Origin: Psychrobacter sp. JCM 18900
GTDB taxonomy: Bacteria > Pseudomonadota > Gammaproteobacteria > Pseudomonadales > Moraxellaceae
NCBI RefSeq assembly: GCF_904846625.1
Contig: NZ_CAJHBL010000003.1
Location: 496,001 to 560,000, forward strand
Length of the DNA: 64,000 nt
Direction: 5' to 3'
Positions 9,522-18,541 of the stretch are shown here, one piece after another. Every line of letters starts with the position of its first letter. Position 1 is the stretch's first letter. Under the pieces are notes generated by a model. It had not been told where the DNA came from, searched no databases, and was given only the letters and a program-made list of their open reading frames with translations. A program made the position numbers and the translations under genes.

Positions 9522-9926
9522 CTAACTTTCTAACTTATAAGCTTCATCCTCAGATGGCACGATGATCCACAATTGTGGTTTGCCAAATTCTCTAAAGGCA
9601 TCCTCAATGATGCTTTTAAAGACATTGAAGTCCTCAGTATTTATCCTTTTGACGTCTGTTAAATCCAGCCTCAAATAAATTGCCTCACTGTCTGTTAGAC
9701 AATCCCATGCACTGTCCCAGTTGTGTGAAAAATAACTAGGAAAGTCACAGGCCTTGGCCAAACTCGTCAATAACTCAGTTTTCTCGAGCGTGTCACCTAC
9801 GGCTATAGTAACAGCCTGCGCAGGAATGCTAGTACCCAGTGCTGTACCGTTTTGGTTAATGTGGTCTTGATTAACATGGCTTTGATTAACGTAGTGGATG
9901 GCTTGTTTCATATCAGCTCGTTTCAT
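9522..9926 (-). CDS. Barstar-family ribonuclease inhibitor
   Basis: Cytosolic inhibitor predicted to neutralise the RNase encoded just upstream. Of 134 aa, the C-terminal 90 residues match the barstar fold: leader VGDTLEKTELLTSLAKACDF, then YFSHNWDSAWDCLTD, which corresponds to the barstar inhibitory helix and loop, then a strand-helix-strand ending in LWIIVPSEDEAYKL. The ATG at 9926 is chosen: it lies one base after the RNase stop (TAATATG on the minus strand) and AGGTG sits 7 bases before it. An upstream in-frame ATG at 9959 would overlap the RNase by 32 bases and lacks this site. The first ~40 residues are Asn/His/Gln-rich (QSHVNQDHINQN) and are not part of the barstar fold. Stop-start spacing implies translational coupling. 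Confidence 0.88.
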   Translation of the reverse strand: MKRADMKQAIHYVNQSHVNQDHINQNGTALGTSIPAQAVTIAVGDTLEKTELLTSLAKACDFPSYFSHNWDSAWDCLTDSEAIYLRLDLTDVKRINTEDFNVFKSIIEDAFREFGKPQLWIIVPSEDEAYKLES

Positions 9927-9927
9927 A

Positions 9928-10680
9928 TTAAGGCACCTGTAGTCTTTGAAAGCTATCATAGTGGTCGATAGTCAAGTAATAGACGGTAGGTGGGTTACCA
10001 CCTGTGACGATACGCCGTGCGCCGCGATGAGAGACACCAGGGGTGGGTACGGTATATTCGCGGTAGTAGCCTTGTGACTGGGCGGGTAGTCTGCCTTCAC
10101 GGTTATAAAACGTCGTGCCATCTTTATTTGGATAAGGAAACGGGCCGCCTTGCTGAATAAGCGCAATCGTATTATCGACCTGTGCATCACCTGTTATACC
10201 AGCACGGGCGACTTGGCTCGTATTATTATTTACGTCCTGCGATACCGTTGTCGACTCGATGCTATCAGCAAACAATGTCGAATTTAAATCACCAAAGAAA
10301 TAGAAAGCGACAGCGATTATAGCGATAAGGCTAAATAGCGTAGAGCCTAAGCTTCTTTTATTGGGTCTGCTGTTTTGACTGCTACGATTTGAGTTACGAG
10401 TGCTATGATGGCTATTTCTATTGGCATTAGTAGGTGTATAGCTTGGAACATCTGATGCAGTATCTTGGTCAAGGCTCAACGAAGATGAGGTCACTTCAGT
10501 AGCTCTCAATTGATTTTTGTCGTTACGAGCACTGTTAAAATAGACACTTTGACCAACCGTTATAGGCTTTGCCAATCGTGCTTTGCTAATATGAAAGAAC
10601 ACATCTTCACTTTGATTATCTACATCGATAAAGCCATAGCCTTTATCTTCGTTCCAGTGCTTAATCTTGCCACTTTGCAT
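9928..10680 (-). CDS. Cold-shock domain / transmembrane / guanyl-specific RNase (RNase Sa-barnase type) fusion
   Basis: A 250-aa three-part protein. Residues 1-65 are a cold-shock domain with RNP1-like KGYGFIDV and RNP2-like VFFHIS. Residues 66-110 are a Ser/Asn/Arg-rich linker. Residues 111-130 (LGSTLFSLIAIIAVAFYFFG) form one membrane helix preceded by RPNKRS, so by the positive-inside rule the N-terminus is cytosolic and the rest outside. Residues ~160-250 match microbial guanyl-specific RNases: GGPFPY, FYNREGRLP, YYREYTVPTPG, RGARRIVTGG and IDHYDSF. The catalytic set aligns as Glu208, Arg219, Arg223 and His240 (RNase Sa E54, R65, R69, H85), so the enzyme looks active. It is followed and coupled to a barstar gene. 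GGGAGCGG lies upstream of the ATG. The biological target is unknown. Confidence 0.87.
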   Translation of the reverse strand: MQSGKIKHWNEDKGYGFIDVDNQSEDVFFHISKARLAKPITVGQSVYFNSARNDKNQLRATEVTSSSLSLDQDTASDVPSYTPTNANRNSHHSTRNSNRSSQNSRPNKRSLGSTLFSLIAIIAVAFYFFGDLNSTLFADSIESTTVSQDVNNNTSQVARAGITGDAQVDNTIALIQQGGPFPYPNKDGTTFYNREGRLPAQSQGYYREYTVPTPGVSHRGARRIVTGGNPPTVYYLTIDHYDSFQRLQVP

Positions 10681-10740
10681 GGTCGTACCGCTCCCTATAA
10701 TTTAAATGCCTTAACTAAAATACTTGTGATTTAAACGAAG

Positions 10741-10766
10741 AAACGCCAGCATAATTGCTGACGTTT
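10741..10766 (-). terminator. Terminator of proA
   Basis: AAACGCCAGC (10741-10750) and GCTGACGTTT (10757-10766) form a 10-bp stem with one G-T pair. On the minus strand it is followed by CTTCGTTT. It sits 35 bases after the proA stop codon. Confidence 0.65.
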
Positions 10767-10801
10767 CTGATTACTCGTTTCGATAGTCGATGCTAGTATG
10801 A

Positions 10802-12103
10802 TTAAGCACGGGTTTCGCCATGACCATAAACGATCCATTTTTGCGAAGTCAGACCTTCGAGACCGACAGGACCACGCGCATGGATTTTGTCCGTTGAGAT
10901 ACCAATCTCAGCACCGAGACCGTATTCGAAACCATCAGCAAAACGGCTAGAAGCGTTAATCATAACGCTGGCCGAGTCCACTTCACGGATGAAGCGCTGC
11001 GACTTGGTATAGTTATCAGTGATGATGACATCGGTATGATGGCTGCCGTGCGTATTGATATGTTCAATCGCTTCGTCAATACCTGAGACCACTTTTACCG
11101 CTAGGATAGGAGCTAAATATTCAGTATCCCAATCCTCAGAAGTGGCAGCTGATAGATGACCTTCAAGCTTAGCACTCTCATTTAGAATAGCTTGTGATTT
11201 GTCATCAAGGCGTAGTTGCATTGCGTTATCAGCAGCGACGATGGCCTCTGCTATTTTAGGCAATAGCTCATCTGCGACTGTTTCATCGACCAGTAGCGTC
11301 TCCATCGTATTACAAGTGCCGTAGCGATGTGTTTTGGCATTGACACTGACCTTAATCGCAATCTCAGGATCTGCATTGCTATCAATAAAGGTATGGCAGT
11401 TACCATCTAGATGCTTGATCACAGGGACTTTGGCATCGTTGCTAATACGCGCAATCAGACCTTTACCACCACGTGGTACGATGACATCGACATATTCAGT
11501 CATAGTAATCAGCTCACCGACGGCTGCACGATCGGTCGTCTGTAGCACTTGCACGCTATGTTCCGATAGATCAGTATGGCTAAGACCTTTGATGATGCAT
11601 TTGGCAATGGCTTGGTTAGACTCAAAGGCTTCAGAACCACCGCGTAAAATAATGGCATTGCCTGACTTGAGTGCCAGTGAGGCAGCCTCCAATGTTACGT
11701 TAGGACGCGACTCATAAATCATACCGACTACGCCAAGTGGCACCCGCATTTTACCCAAATGAATACCCGATGGCTGATAAGTCATGTCAGTGACTTCACC
11801 AATTGGGTCAGGAAGGCCAGCGACGTCTTTAAGACCTTGTAGCATACCGTTAAATCGTGCTTCGTTTAGCTCCAAGCGGTCGAGGAGTGCACTATCAAGA
11901 TTGTTTTTTTGACCGTTGTCCATATCGATTTTATTAGCTGCCAAGATGTCTTGTTTGGCATTGACCAGCTCATCATGAATGGCTAATAGTGCTGAATTTT
12001 TATCGCCAGTGTTGGCAGCAGCCAGCGCGCGAGAAGCAGCTCGTGCTTGCTTGCCGACAGACTGCATATAGGTCGTAATATCCGTAGTATTCGATTGACT
12101 CAT
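10802..12103 (-). CDS. proA: Gamma-glutamyl phosphate reductase
   Basis: NADPH-dependent reduction of gamma-glutamyl phosphate to glutamate-5-semialdehyde, second step of proline synthesis, cytosolic. At 433 aa it is slightly longer than E. coli ProA (417). Aldehyde-dehydrogenase-fold landmarks are visible: [41 protein letters not shown], the catalytic-cysteine region [15 protein letters not shown] and the C-terminal [18 protein letters not shown]. The ATG at 12103 has AAGGAAAA upstream. No proB is adjacent. It has its own terminator. Confidence 0.96.
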   Translation of the reverse strand: MSQSNTTDITTYMQSVGKQARAASRALAAANTGDKNSALLAIHDELVNAKQDILAANKIDMDNGQKNNLDSALLDRLELNEARFNGMLQGLKDVAGLPDPIGEVTDMTYQPSGIHLGKMRVPLGVVGMIYESRPNVTLEAASLALKSGNAIILRGGSEAFESNQAIAKCIIKGLSHTDLSEHSVQVLQTTDRAAVGELITMTEYVDVIVPRGGKGLIARISNDAKVPVIKHLDGNCHTFIDSNADPEIAIKVSVNAKTHRYGTCNTMETLLVDETVADELLPKIAEAIVAADNAMQLRLDDKSQAILNESAKLEGHLSAATSEDWDTEYLAPILAVKVVSGIDEAIEHINTHGSHHTDVIITDNYTKSQRFIREVDSASVMINASSRFADGFEYGLGAEIGISTDKIHARGPVGLEGLTSQKWIVYGHGETRA

Positions 12104-12534
12104 AAATTATTTTCCTTATGTGATACAGGTTTTTTATAACTAAAAGCGCCCAATTTTATATAGGTAAAAGTACCTAAAAAGGCGAAAAGTGTCGCAAAAA
12201 AAGAAGTTTTGAATGCCTACTCAGATAGTGAGAGGTCATTATGCTATTTAACATAGAGCAGATTGGGACGATAGTAAAGATGATTTTGTGAACAGAATCC
12301 GCTTTGCGATGCTCTTGTAAGGGCTTATTCAAAGTAATATTATTCATGCTAAGCGGTGTTTATTTAAAATAACTGCGTTATCAGTACTCCACTATATCTT
12401 TACGTGTTTTTAACAGAATTGCGCTGTAAATACTAAGGTAGCTGCGAGATATCCTCAGTATAGTAAGCATTAAAACAGCAAGGCTATCAGTAGATAGTAC
12501 TTAATCTTATTATGATGAGTGATGGAGAACGAAC
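12104..12534. other. Intergenic region between proA and the acidic lipoprotein
   Basis: 431 bases with divergent genes on either side, so both promoters should be here. I see no gene, no long hairpin and no confident promoter. ACTGCGTTATCAG near 12,370 faintly recalls the dispersed repeats but has no recognisable ends. Confidence 0.4.
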
Positions 12535-12840
12535 ATGGCTACGAAAAATACGACTTATAAAAATTGGTTAACGGTTGGCTTGGTAGCAGGTGCTTTGGCA
12601 TTAGGCGCTTGTAGCAAAAAAGACGACACACCGATGGAAACTGAAGCTGACACTACTGTAGACGCTCAAACCTCTGTAGAAGAAAGTGCGACAGCGAGTG
12701 ACAATGATGATGTGGCCGTTGCTAGTGCCGATGATGAGGGTATGGACGTTACCAATAACGATGATGTAGCAGTGGCGACAGCAGAAGATGCGGATATGAT
12801 GGATGGTACTGAAGACTCAGAGCATGTATCGACGTACTAA
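12535..12840 (+). CDS. Small acidic lipoprotein, unknown function
   Basis: A 101-aa protein with a signal peptide and lipobox LALGAC, so the mature part begins at Cys26 and is lipid-anchored. The mature region is almost entirely Asp, Glu, Ala, Thr and Val with no hydrophobic core, and carries two near copies of NDDVAVA(S/T)A(D/E)D about 20 residues apart. That composition suggests a disordered, strongly negative tail. GGAG lies 8-10 bases before the ATG. A terminator follows about 110 bases downstream, so it is a single-gene unit. I do not recognise a family. Confidence 0.75.
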   Translation: MATKNTTYKNWLTVGLVAGALALGACSKKDDTPMETEADTTVDAQTSVEESATASDNDDVAVASADDEGMDVTNNDDVAVATAEDADMMDGTEDSEHVSTY

Positions 12841-12946
12841 TCGCATACTATAGAATGCACTAGCTACATATTAGATGTACTAAGCACATACTATAAATAG
12901 GCAGTTATCAGATAACACAACGTCTCGTATTCTAAAGTGATAAAAT

Positions 12947-12982
12947 AAAGCCCAGAGCGATAAATGCAGTCTGGGCTTTTTT
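12947..12982 (+). terminator. Terminator of the acidic lipoprotein gene
   Basis: AAAGCCCAGA (12947-12956) pairs with TCTGGGCTTT (12970-12979), followed by T residues. Confidence 0.88.
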
Positions 12983-13188
12983 GTATTCGCGGTTTGTTAG
13001 AAGCTGATTAACCCGTTGGTTAAATACAATATTTGCCTTTTTACTGCGTAATAAGAGACAATATGGCATTTTTCTCTTTGCCTCATCAGGCATATTACGA
13101 TAATGCATCTAGATGCTTGTACTATATATAGATATAGCTCTTATTTTATTCGTGTTTTCACTCATATTTATTGGAAGTCTGCTGAACC

Positions 13189-13986
13189 ATGCTTGATACT
13201 GCAAAAAACCCGACTCGGCCTATCGCCCTAGACTTACAAGACATCCATAAAAGCTACGGCTCATTAGAGGTATTAAAAGGGGTATCCCTGACTGCCTATG
13301 ATGGCGATGTTATCTCTATTTTGGGCTCATCTGGCTCAGGTAAGTCGACGTTGCTGCGTTGTATTAATCTTCTAGAAAACCCCAATCATGGTCGTATCTT
13401 GATCGGTAACGAAGAGCTGATGCTAAAACCTGCTAAATCAGGTGAGCTACAAGCAGCAGACGTGAAGCAGCTAGAAAGCTTGCGCGCACGCGTGGGGTTT
13501 GTCTTTCAGAACTTTAACCTATGGCCGCATAAGACAATTCTACAAAACATCATCGAAGGGCCAACGCAGGTCTTAAAGATTAAAAAAGACCAAGCGATTA
13601 GCGATGCAGAAAAATTGCTCGATAAAGTAGGCCTACTAGACAAAAAAGATGCATATCCTGCGAACTTATCTGGTGGTCAGCGTCAGCGTGTCGCAATTGC
13701 CCGTGCACTTGCTATGCAGCCACAAGTTCTACTATTTGATGAACCAACCTCTGCGCTAGATCCTGAACTGGTTAACGAAGTGCTTGCGGTAATGCGCGAG
13801 CTAGCAGAAGAGGGACGTACGATGCTTATCGTTACTCACGAAATGCGCTTTGCCCGTGAAGTATCAAGCAAAGTCGTCTTTTTACATCAAGGTGTGGTTG
13901 AAGAAATTGGCACACCTGAGCAAGTCTTTGATAACCCTACCTCTGAGCGTGTCAAAGACTTTATGGCATCACACCGTCCTACTTAA
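13189..13986 (+). CDS. Polar amino acid ABC transporter ATP-binding protein
   Basis: Cytosolic ATPase of a HisP/GlnQ/ArtP-type importer. The 265-aa protein shows Walker [10 protein letters not shown] (about residue 45), the Q-loop [12 protein letters not shown], signature [15 protein letters not shown], Walker [14 protein letters not shown] and the switch histidine in VTHEM. It heads a cluster with three binding lipoproteins and two permeases on the same strand, so these very likely form one transporter. A 330-base spacer with a hairpin separates it from the first binding protein. Substrate cannot be fixed; basic amino acids are the best guess from the binding proteins. Confidence 0.93.
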   Translation: MLDTAKNPTRPIALDLQDIHKSYGSLEVLKGVSLTAYDGDVISILGSSGSGKSTLLRCINLLENPNHGRILIGNEELMLKPAKSGELQAADVKQLESLRARVGFVFQNFNLWPHKTILQNIIEGPTQVLKIKKDQAISDAEKLLDKVGLLDKKDAYPANLSGGQRQRVAIARALAMQPQVLLFDEPTSALDPELVNEVLAVMRELAEEGRTMLIVTHEMRFAREVSSKVVFLHQGVVEEIGTPEQVFDNPTSERVKDFMASHRPT

Positions 13987-14020
13987 TTATTAATTTTTTG
14001 CTTAATATCATGTCCAATAT

Positions 14021-14049
14021 AAATGGTGGCAACACTCTTGTCACCATTT
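14021..14049 (+). other. 12-bp stem hairpin after the ABC ATPase gene
   Basis: AAATGGTGGCAA and TTGTCACCATTT pair with one G-T pair around a 5-base loop. No T-run follows, so it is more likely a 3'-end stabiliser or weak attenuator than a full terminator. The remaining 270 bases up to the binding-protein gene show nothing I can name. Confidence 0.5.
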
Positions 14050-14316
14050 GCCCTGCCAAACGTAAAATCACTGTAACGTAACCATTGTTGACTGTTTATT
14101 GCTTAATGATAACTCTGAGTATGCAAAACGTTTGTTTTTGATATTTTACTCAGGTATTATCAAAAGGTTTATAGGCCGTCACGTCTCGTGGCTGTCTGTT
14201 ATTCTGCTATCTATATTGCTTGTCTGGCAGGGACGTCAGAGAACAAAATATCAGAACCCTAAGTCAGAAAATCCTGTCAAAAACTTATGTAAAACCCATC
14301 AGAATTTAAGGAACGT

Positions 14317-15117
14317 ATGATGTCGAATTCTCGCCTATTGTGGTCATCAATGACCGTTACTGCTGCATTGATGTTGAGCGCTTGTAGCCAACCTGCCGAT
14401 GAAACTACCGATACCAACGCTGACGCCCCTGCAGCAGAAACCACTGGTAAAACCATTCGTATCGCCACCGAAGGCGCTTACCCTCCATTCAACTACACCA
14501 ACGCTGACGGCAGCTTGGCAGGTTTTGATATCGATGTTGCCAATGCCTTGTGTGATCAAATGCAAGCAAAGTGTGAAATCGTTGCACAGGACTGGGACGG
14601 TATCATCCCTGGTCTATTGGCACAGAAATATGATGCTGTGATTGCAGGTATGTCTATTACTGCTGAGCGTCAAGAAAAAGTTGATTTCAGCGAGCCGTAC
14701 TTTGCCAATACGATGGTATGGTTGACCAATACGGATGGTGGTTTTGATCCTATGACGATTAAAGATGCAACGCTTGGTGGTCAACGTTCTACTACGCCAG
14801 GTGCTTATCTACAGGATAACTACGAAGGTAAAGAAGGCAACACAGTTCAATTGTATGACAACTATGACAATGCCTATCTAGATCTAAAATCTGGTCGTAG
14901 CGATGCCGTATTGGCCGAAAAAGTTTCTGCCAAATCATGGTTAGCAGAAAACGCAGCGGGCTTCGGTATCGTTGGTGATGAAATTGATAACGATGACAAT
15001 ATTGCCATTGCTGTACGTAAAGGTGACTCACTCAAAGCTGACTTTGACAAAGCATTGAGCGAAATCCGTAGTAACGGTGAGCTTGCACGTCTTGAGCAGA
15101 TGAACTTTGGTCAATAA
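14317..15117 (+). CDS. Amino acid ABC transporter substrate-binding lipoprotein, paralogue 1
   Basis: Periplasmic, lipid-anchored type II binding protein (PF00497, HisJ/ArtJ-like). Of 266 aa, the signal ends in lipobox LMLSAC. Visible family segments are IRIATEGAYPPFNYTNADG, GFDIDVANALC, DWDGIIPGLLAQKYDAVIAG, MSIT-ERQEKVDFSEPYF and the C-terminal repeat-lobe strand NDDNIAIAVRKGD. Two ATGs in tandem (14317, 14320) follow AAGGA; the second has the better spacing and differs only by one Met. It is the shortest of the three paralogues and lacks the acidic tail of the other two. Arginine/lysine/histidine-type specificity is inferred from family only. Confidence 0.92.
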   Translation: MMSNSRLLWSSMTVTAALMLSACSQPADETTDTNADAPAAETTGKTIRIATEGAYPPFNYTNADGSLAGFDIDVANALCDQMQAKCEIVAQDWDGIIPGLLAQKYDAVIAGMSITAERQEKVDFSEPYFANTMVWLTNTDGGFDPMTIKDATLGGQRSTTPGAYLQDNYEGKEGNTVQLYDNYDNAYLDLKSGRSDAVLAEKVSAKSWLAENAAGFGIVGDEIDNDDNIAIAVRKGDSLKADFDKALSEIRSNGELARLEQMNFGQ

Positions 15118-15269
15118 TGACTCACTGAAGATTTATGCTTAGAACACATAACGTTTGATGCGAGTAATGCTTAAAACTGGGCATATTTTAAATAAACGGT
15201 GTTTATAAGCATAAATCAGCAAGCAGTGATTGACGATACAGCTGGTAAATATATTAAGGAATAAAACTT

Positions 15270-16166
15270 ATGACAATTTCAATGACATCATCAATGAGCA
15301 AAAAAGCATTGTGGCTAGCACCACTTAGCGCAGCAATGCTAATGTTGGCAGGCTGTAACAATAGCTCAGCACCAGCAGAAAATGCTGAAGCTGACACCGC
15401 TACTGAAGCGCCTTTAAATATCAAAATTGCGACAGAATCAAGCTATAAGCCTTTTAGTTATACCGATGCAGATGGCAAACTGATTGGTTACGAGATTGAG
15501 CTGGTTGACGCACTATGTGCACAAATGAAAGCTGAGTGTGAAGTCATCTCTCAAGATTGGGATGGTTTGATTCCAGGGCTTAACGCACAGAAATTTGATG
15601 CAGCTATCGCAGGTATGTCTATCACGCCTGAGCGTAAAGAAGTGGTTGATTTCAGTGATCCTTACTTCCATAGCGGTATCATCTTGATCGGCAAAAAAGG
15701 TGATGACTTAAGCGTAGAGTCACTAACAGGTCTACCAATTGCCTCACAGCGCTCAACTGTTGCCTCGCAATACCTACAAGACGAGCATGCAGATGCTGAT
15801 ATCAAATTATATGATACGCAAGACAATGCTTATCTAGATCTGACCTCAGGTCGTGTGCGCGGTATGATGTCTGACAAAGTAACGGGTATTGACTGGTTAA
15901 AAACAGACGCAGGCAAAGGTTACGAAGTCAAAGGTGAAGAAATCAGCACCAATGACGACGCAATGGGTATTGCCTTCCGTAAAGGCGATCCGTTAGTTGC
16001 TAAGTTCAATGCGGCATTGGCTGAGCTAAAAGACAACGGCACCTATGATCAAATCACGGGTAGCTATTTTGGTACTAGCTCAACTGCTGCTGCTCAAAAA
16101 GCGGTCGCAACAACTGATAGTGTCGAAGAAGTAGTGGTCGCTGAAGAAGAAGCACCAGCTAACTAA
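15270..16166 (+). CDS. Amino acid ABC transporter substrate-binding lipoprotein, paralogue 2
   Basis: Second tandem binding protein, 298 aa, lipobox LMLAGC. It keeps the ligand-lobe segments IKIATESSYKPFSYTDADGK, CEVISQDWDGLIPGLNAQKF and MSITPERKEVVDFSDPYF. Compared with paralogue 1 the first-strand motif changes from EGAYPPFNY to ESSYKPFSY, which lies where ligands are bound and may signal a different substrate. After the conserved end of the fold (TGSYFGTSS) there is an added tail of about 28 residues rich in Ala, Val and Glu. AAGGAATAAAACTT precedes the ATG. Confidence 0.92.
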   Translation: MTISMTSSMSKKALWLAPLSAAMLMLAGCNNSSAPAENAEADTATEAPLNIKIATESSYKPFSYTDADGKLIGYEIELVDALCAQMKAECEVISQDWDGLIPGLNAQKFDAAIAGMSITPERKEVVDFSDPYFHSGIILIGKKGDDLSVESLTGLPIASQRSTVASQYLQDEHADADIKLYDTQDNAYLDLTSGRVRGMMSDKVTGIDWLKTDAGKGYEVKGEEISTNDDAMGIAFRKGDPLVAKFNAALAELKDNGTYDQITGSYFGTSSTAAAQKAVATTDSVEEVVVAEEEAPAN

Positions 16167-16238
16167 TACGATATCTAGTAGTTTGACTGCTGTTGTGTAA
16201 AGACGTGTTGTTTACTCAAGCAAAAACCAAGGATGATC

Positions 16239-17186
16239 ATGAGCAACCATTGTGCCCCAATATGTGCCACGACTAGCAAATCTAACATTAATGTAGCCAG
16301 TCGTCTGTCTATGTCATTGTTTGCACTAGCGACGGCCTTTACCGTTGCTGGCTGTAGCAATAGCCAAGAGAGTGCGGCTGATACCAATCCAGATGCTAAC
16401 GAAGCAACGGCAGCCTCTACAGGTGATGTATTACGCATCGGTACAGAAGGGGCCTATGCACCTTTTAACTATACCAATGCCGATGGGACACTGGGTGGTT
16501 TTGATGTTGAGATAGCAAATGCACTTTGTGCGGATATGCAGGTTACTTGTGAGATTGTAGCGCAGGACTGGGACGGTATTATTCCTGGTCTAAAAGCAGG
16601 TAAGTACGATGCGATTGTGGCGGCGATGTCTGTTACTCCAGAGCGTTCGCAGCAGGTGAGCTTTACCGATCCGTACTTTAGCAATGCCTTGGTTTTTTTG
16701 GCCAAAAAAGACAGCAGTTTTGACTCTAGTAACAACAGTGATATTGACTCGCATTCTATTGCTGCACAGCGTTCAACCATTTCATCGCAGTGGCTAGAAG
16801 ACACGTATCCAAAAGCCGATATGAAGCTTTATGATACGTTGAGCAATGCGTTTTTGGATCTCGGTTCAAACCGTGTCGATGCGATGATTTCTGATAAGCT
16901 GCCTGCCATAGAATGGCTGAGCTCAAATGCTGGTAGCAAATATGCGCTCAAAGGTGATGAGATCGATATTAATGATAACTTTGCAATAGCAGTACGCCCA
17001 GGCGATCCGCTACAAGCAAAGATTAATCAGTCTCTTGCTAATATAAAAGCTAATGGTACTTACGATAAAATTAATCAAAAGTACTTTGCGGTACCAGCGT
17101 CTGCAACGAGTACAGTTGGTGAAGATGTAGATAAGGGTGCAGATGCAGACATTAGCGAGCAACCAACGACAGAAAGCACTAGTTAA
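16239..17186 (+). CDS. Amino acid ABC transporter substrate-binding lipoprotein, paralogue 3
   Basis: Third tandem binding protein, 315 aa. AAGGA at about 16229 gives better spacing to the ATG at 16239 than to the in-frame ATG at 16233. The signal region is unusually long and polar before the hydrophobic core, with lipobox FTVAGC (Cys39). Family segments LRIGTEGAYAPFNYTNADG, DWDGIIPGLKAGKYDAIVAA and MSVTPERSQQVSFTDPYF resemble paralogue 1 more than 2. A polar tail of about 28 residues (ending EQPTTESTS) follows the fold. A strong terminator comes next, before the permease genes. Confidence 0.91.
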   Translation: MSNHCAPICATTSKSNINVASRLSMSLFALATAFTVAGCSNSQESAADTNPDANEATAASTGDVLRIGTEGAYAPFNYTNADGTLGGFDVEIANALCADMQVTCEIVAQDWDGIIPGLKAGKYDAIVAAMSVTPERSQQVSFTDPYFSNALVFLAKKDSSFDSSNNSDIDSHSIAAQRSTISSQWLEDTYPKADMKLYDTLSNAFLDLGSNRVDAMISDKLPAIEWLSSNAGSKYALKGDEIDINDNFAIAVRPGDPLQAKINQSLANIKANGTYDKINQKYFAVPASATSTVGEDVDKGADADISEQPTTESTS

Positions 17187-17237
17187 TAGCTAACAGTAGT
17201 CAAAGATAGCAGTCAAAAAATATTGTTTTGATTAATA

Positions 17238-17271
17238 AAAGGATATCGCCACCATGGTGATGTCCTTTTTT
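17238..17271 (+). terminator. Terminator after the third binding-protein gene
   Basis: AAAGGA/TCCTTT plus an inner ATCGCCA/TGGTGAT stem (one G-T pair) around a 3-base loop, followed by a T-run. It would separate the binding-protein transcript from the permease genes 520 bases downstream. Confidence 0.87.
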
Positions 17272-17794
17272 ATTTGTCGTTATATCAACGAATATACATA
17301 ATAGTCACCTATCATTTTTGCTCAAATTTAGTCGGCTCATTGTGTATTTCTAGAGGCAAGTGTCTGTTTAAGTACGGTTTAGGCACAGCTTTTACGCGTC
17401 AGTATTAACATCACGGCGAGTGAATATGATAAAATCAGCGCTCATTTCTACTGTGTCAATTATCGCAGCGTTAATCGTATTCTTCTGACGTCATTTTTTG
17501 ACGCCGACCATCCCTATTGATTTGGTATAAAATACGGTGTTTCGCCGCGTTCAGCTATTGATGCTGATTCTTTTAACTCATATTTTGCTAGGGCGTGTCT
17601 TCATTTTAAAAATGGTAATAAAAATGAGATAAATTGCAGTCAAACAAGAAAAATAGCGCAAATAATATCGAGATATTAGTCAGCTATTTGACGCCGTTTG
17701 GCAAGATTTAGCCGTTTTTAAACCATTTAGATGTCTATCGATTGAATTGAAGACATGCCTTAATTGCTAATATAAAGAGACTGAGTGGATAATC
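17272..17794. other. Intergenic region before the permease genes
   Basis: About 520 bases with no gene. It should hold a promoter for the two permeases because a terminator precedes it. TATAAAAT at 17526 is a candidate -10, but the nearest TTGACG (17498) is 22 bases away, too far to be convincing. Confidence 0.35.
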
Positions 17795-18529
17795 GTGTTT
17801 GACTTACAAGGATTTGGCGCGCTTTTATTGAGCGGCGCTACCGTCACCATACAGCTAGCTGTGACCAGTTTAATCATTGGTCTGGCTTTAGGCTTGCTCG
17901 GCGCAACCGCAAAGATGTCCAATATCTGGTTGCTGCGTAAACTTGCGACTGTCTATACTGCGACGATGCGCGGTATTCCTGAGCTGCTATTGGTGCTCTT
18001 TATTTACTATGGCGGCTCTATTTTATTGATGAGCATCCTCAAAAAGTTCGGCTATAACGACTATGTCGAAATTAGCGCTTTTTGGGGTGGTGTCATGGCA
18101 CTGTCTATTGCTTTTGGTGCGTATGCGACTGAGATTTTTCGCATGTCCATTCAAGAGATTCCAGTAGGGCAGCGAGAGGCTGCGCAAGCGATTGGTATGC
18201 GTCCTTTTCAGACTTTTTATCGCATCACTTTGCCGCAAGTGTGGCAGATTGCTTTACCAGGTCTGGGAAATTTATTTCTGGTACTGCTTAAAGATACCGC
18301 ATTGGTATCGGTCGTGGGTCTCAAGGACATCATGTATCAGTCATCGCGTGCGGCACAGTCTACACAGCAGCCATTTACCTTTTATATGGCAGCAGCGATT
18401 ATTTATTTGGGTCTGACCATGTTGATTACTGGCTTTATGATGTGGCTTGAGTGGCGTGCCAATCCTGCGGCACGCTATGCCAAAAAGATAAGCCGTCAAT
18501 CCACTCACAGTCAATCGACCATAGGGTAG
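17795..18529 (+). CDS. Polar amino acid ABC transporter permease 1 (HisQ/ArtQ-like)
   Basis: Inner-membrane subunit, 244 aa, with about five membrane helices. Family features are SGATVTIQLAVTSLIIGLALG at the N-terminus, RGIPELLLVLFIYYGG (the RG-P pattern of this permease group) and the EAA loop GQREAAQAIGMRPFQTFYRI with LPQVW. The frame starts GTGTTTGAC; no ATG is better placed. It ends 12 bases before the second permease, so the two are co-transcribed and probably form a heterodimer. Confidence 0.92.
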   Translation: MFDLQGFGALLLSGATVTIQLAVTSLIIGLALGLLGATAKMSNIWLLRKLATVYTATMRGIPELLLVLFIYYGGSILLMSILKKFGYNDYVEISAFWGGVMALSIAFGAYATEIFRMSIQEIPVGQREAAQAIGMRPFQTFYRITLPQVWQIALPGLGNLFLVLLKDTALVSVVGLKDIMYQSSRAAQSTQQPFTFYMAAAIIYLGLTMLITGFMMWLEWRANPAARYAKKISRQSTHSQSTIG

Positions 18530-18541
18530 AGGAGAGTTACT

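Noticed and set aside
12361-12420. A sixth copy of the dispersed repeat
   Set aside because: Only ACTGCGTTA and a CCACTATA resemble it; no inverted ends and no CTTGTA-type interior.
14099-14320. A 73-codon ORF between the ABC ATPase and the first binding protein
   Set aside because: It overlaps the start of the binding-protein gene, lacks a ribosome binding site and has a composition unlike neighbouring proteins; the hydrophobic run appears to be chance in AT-rich DNA.
17498-17531. Sigma-70 promoter TTGACG...TATAAA before the permease genes
   Set aside because: The 22-base spacing is too long for a functional pair.
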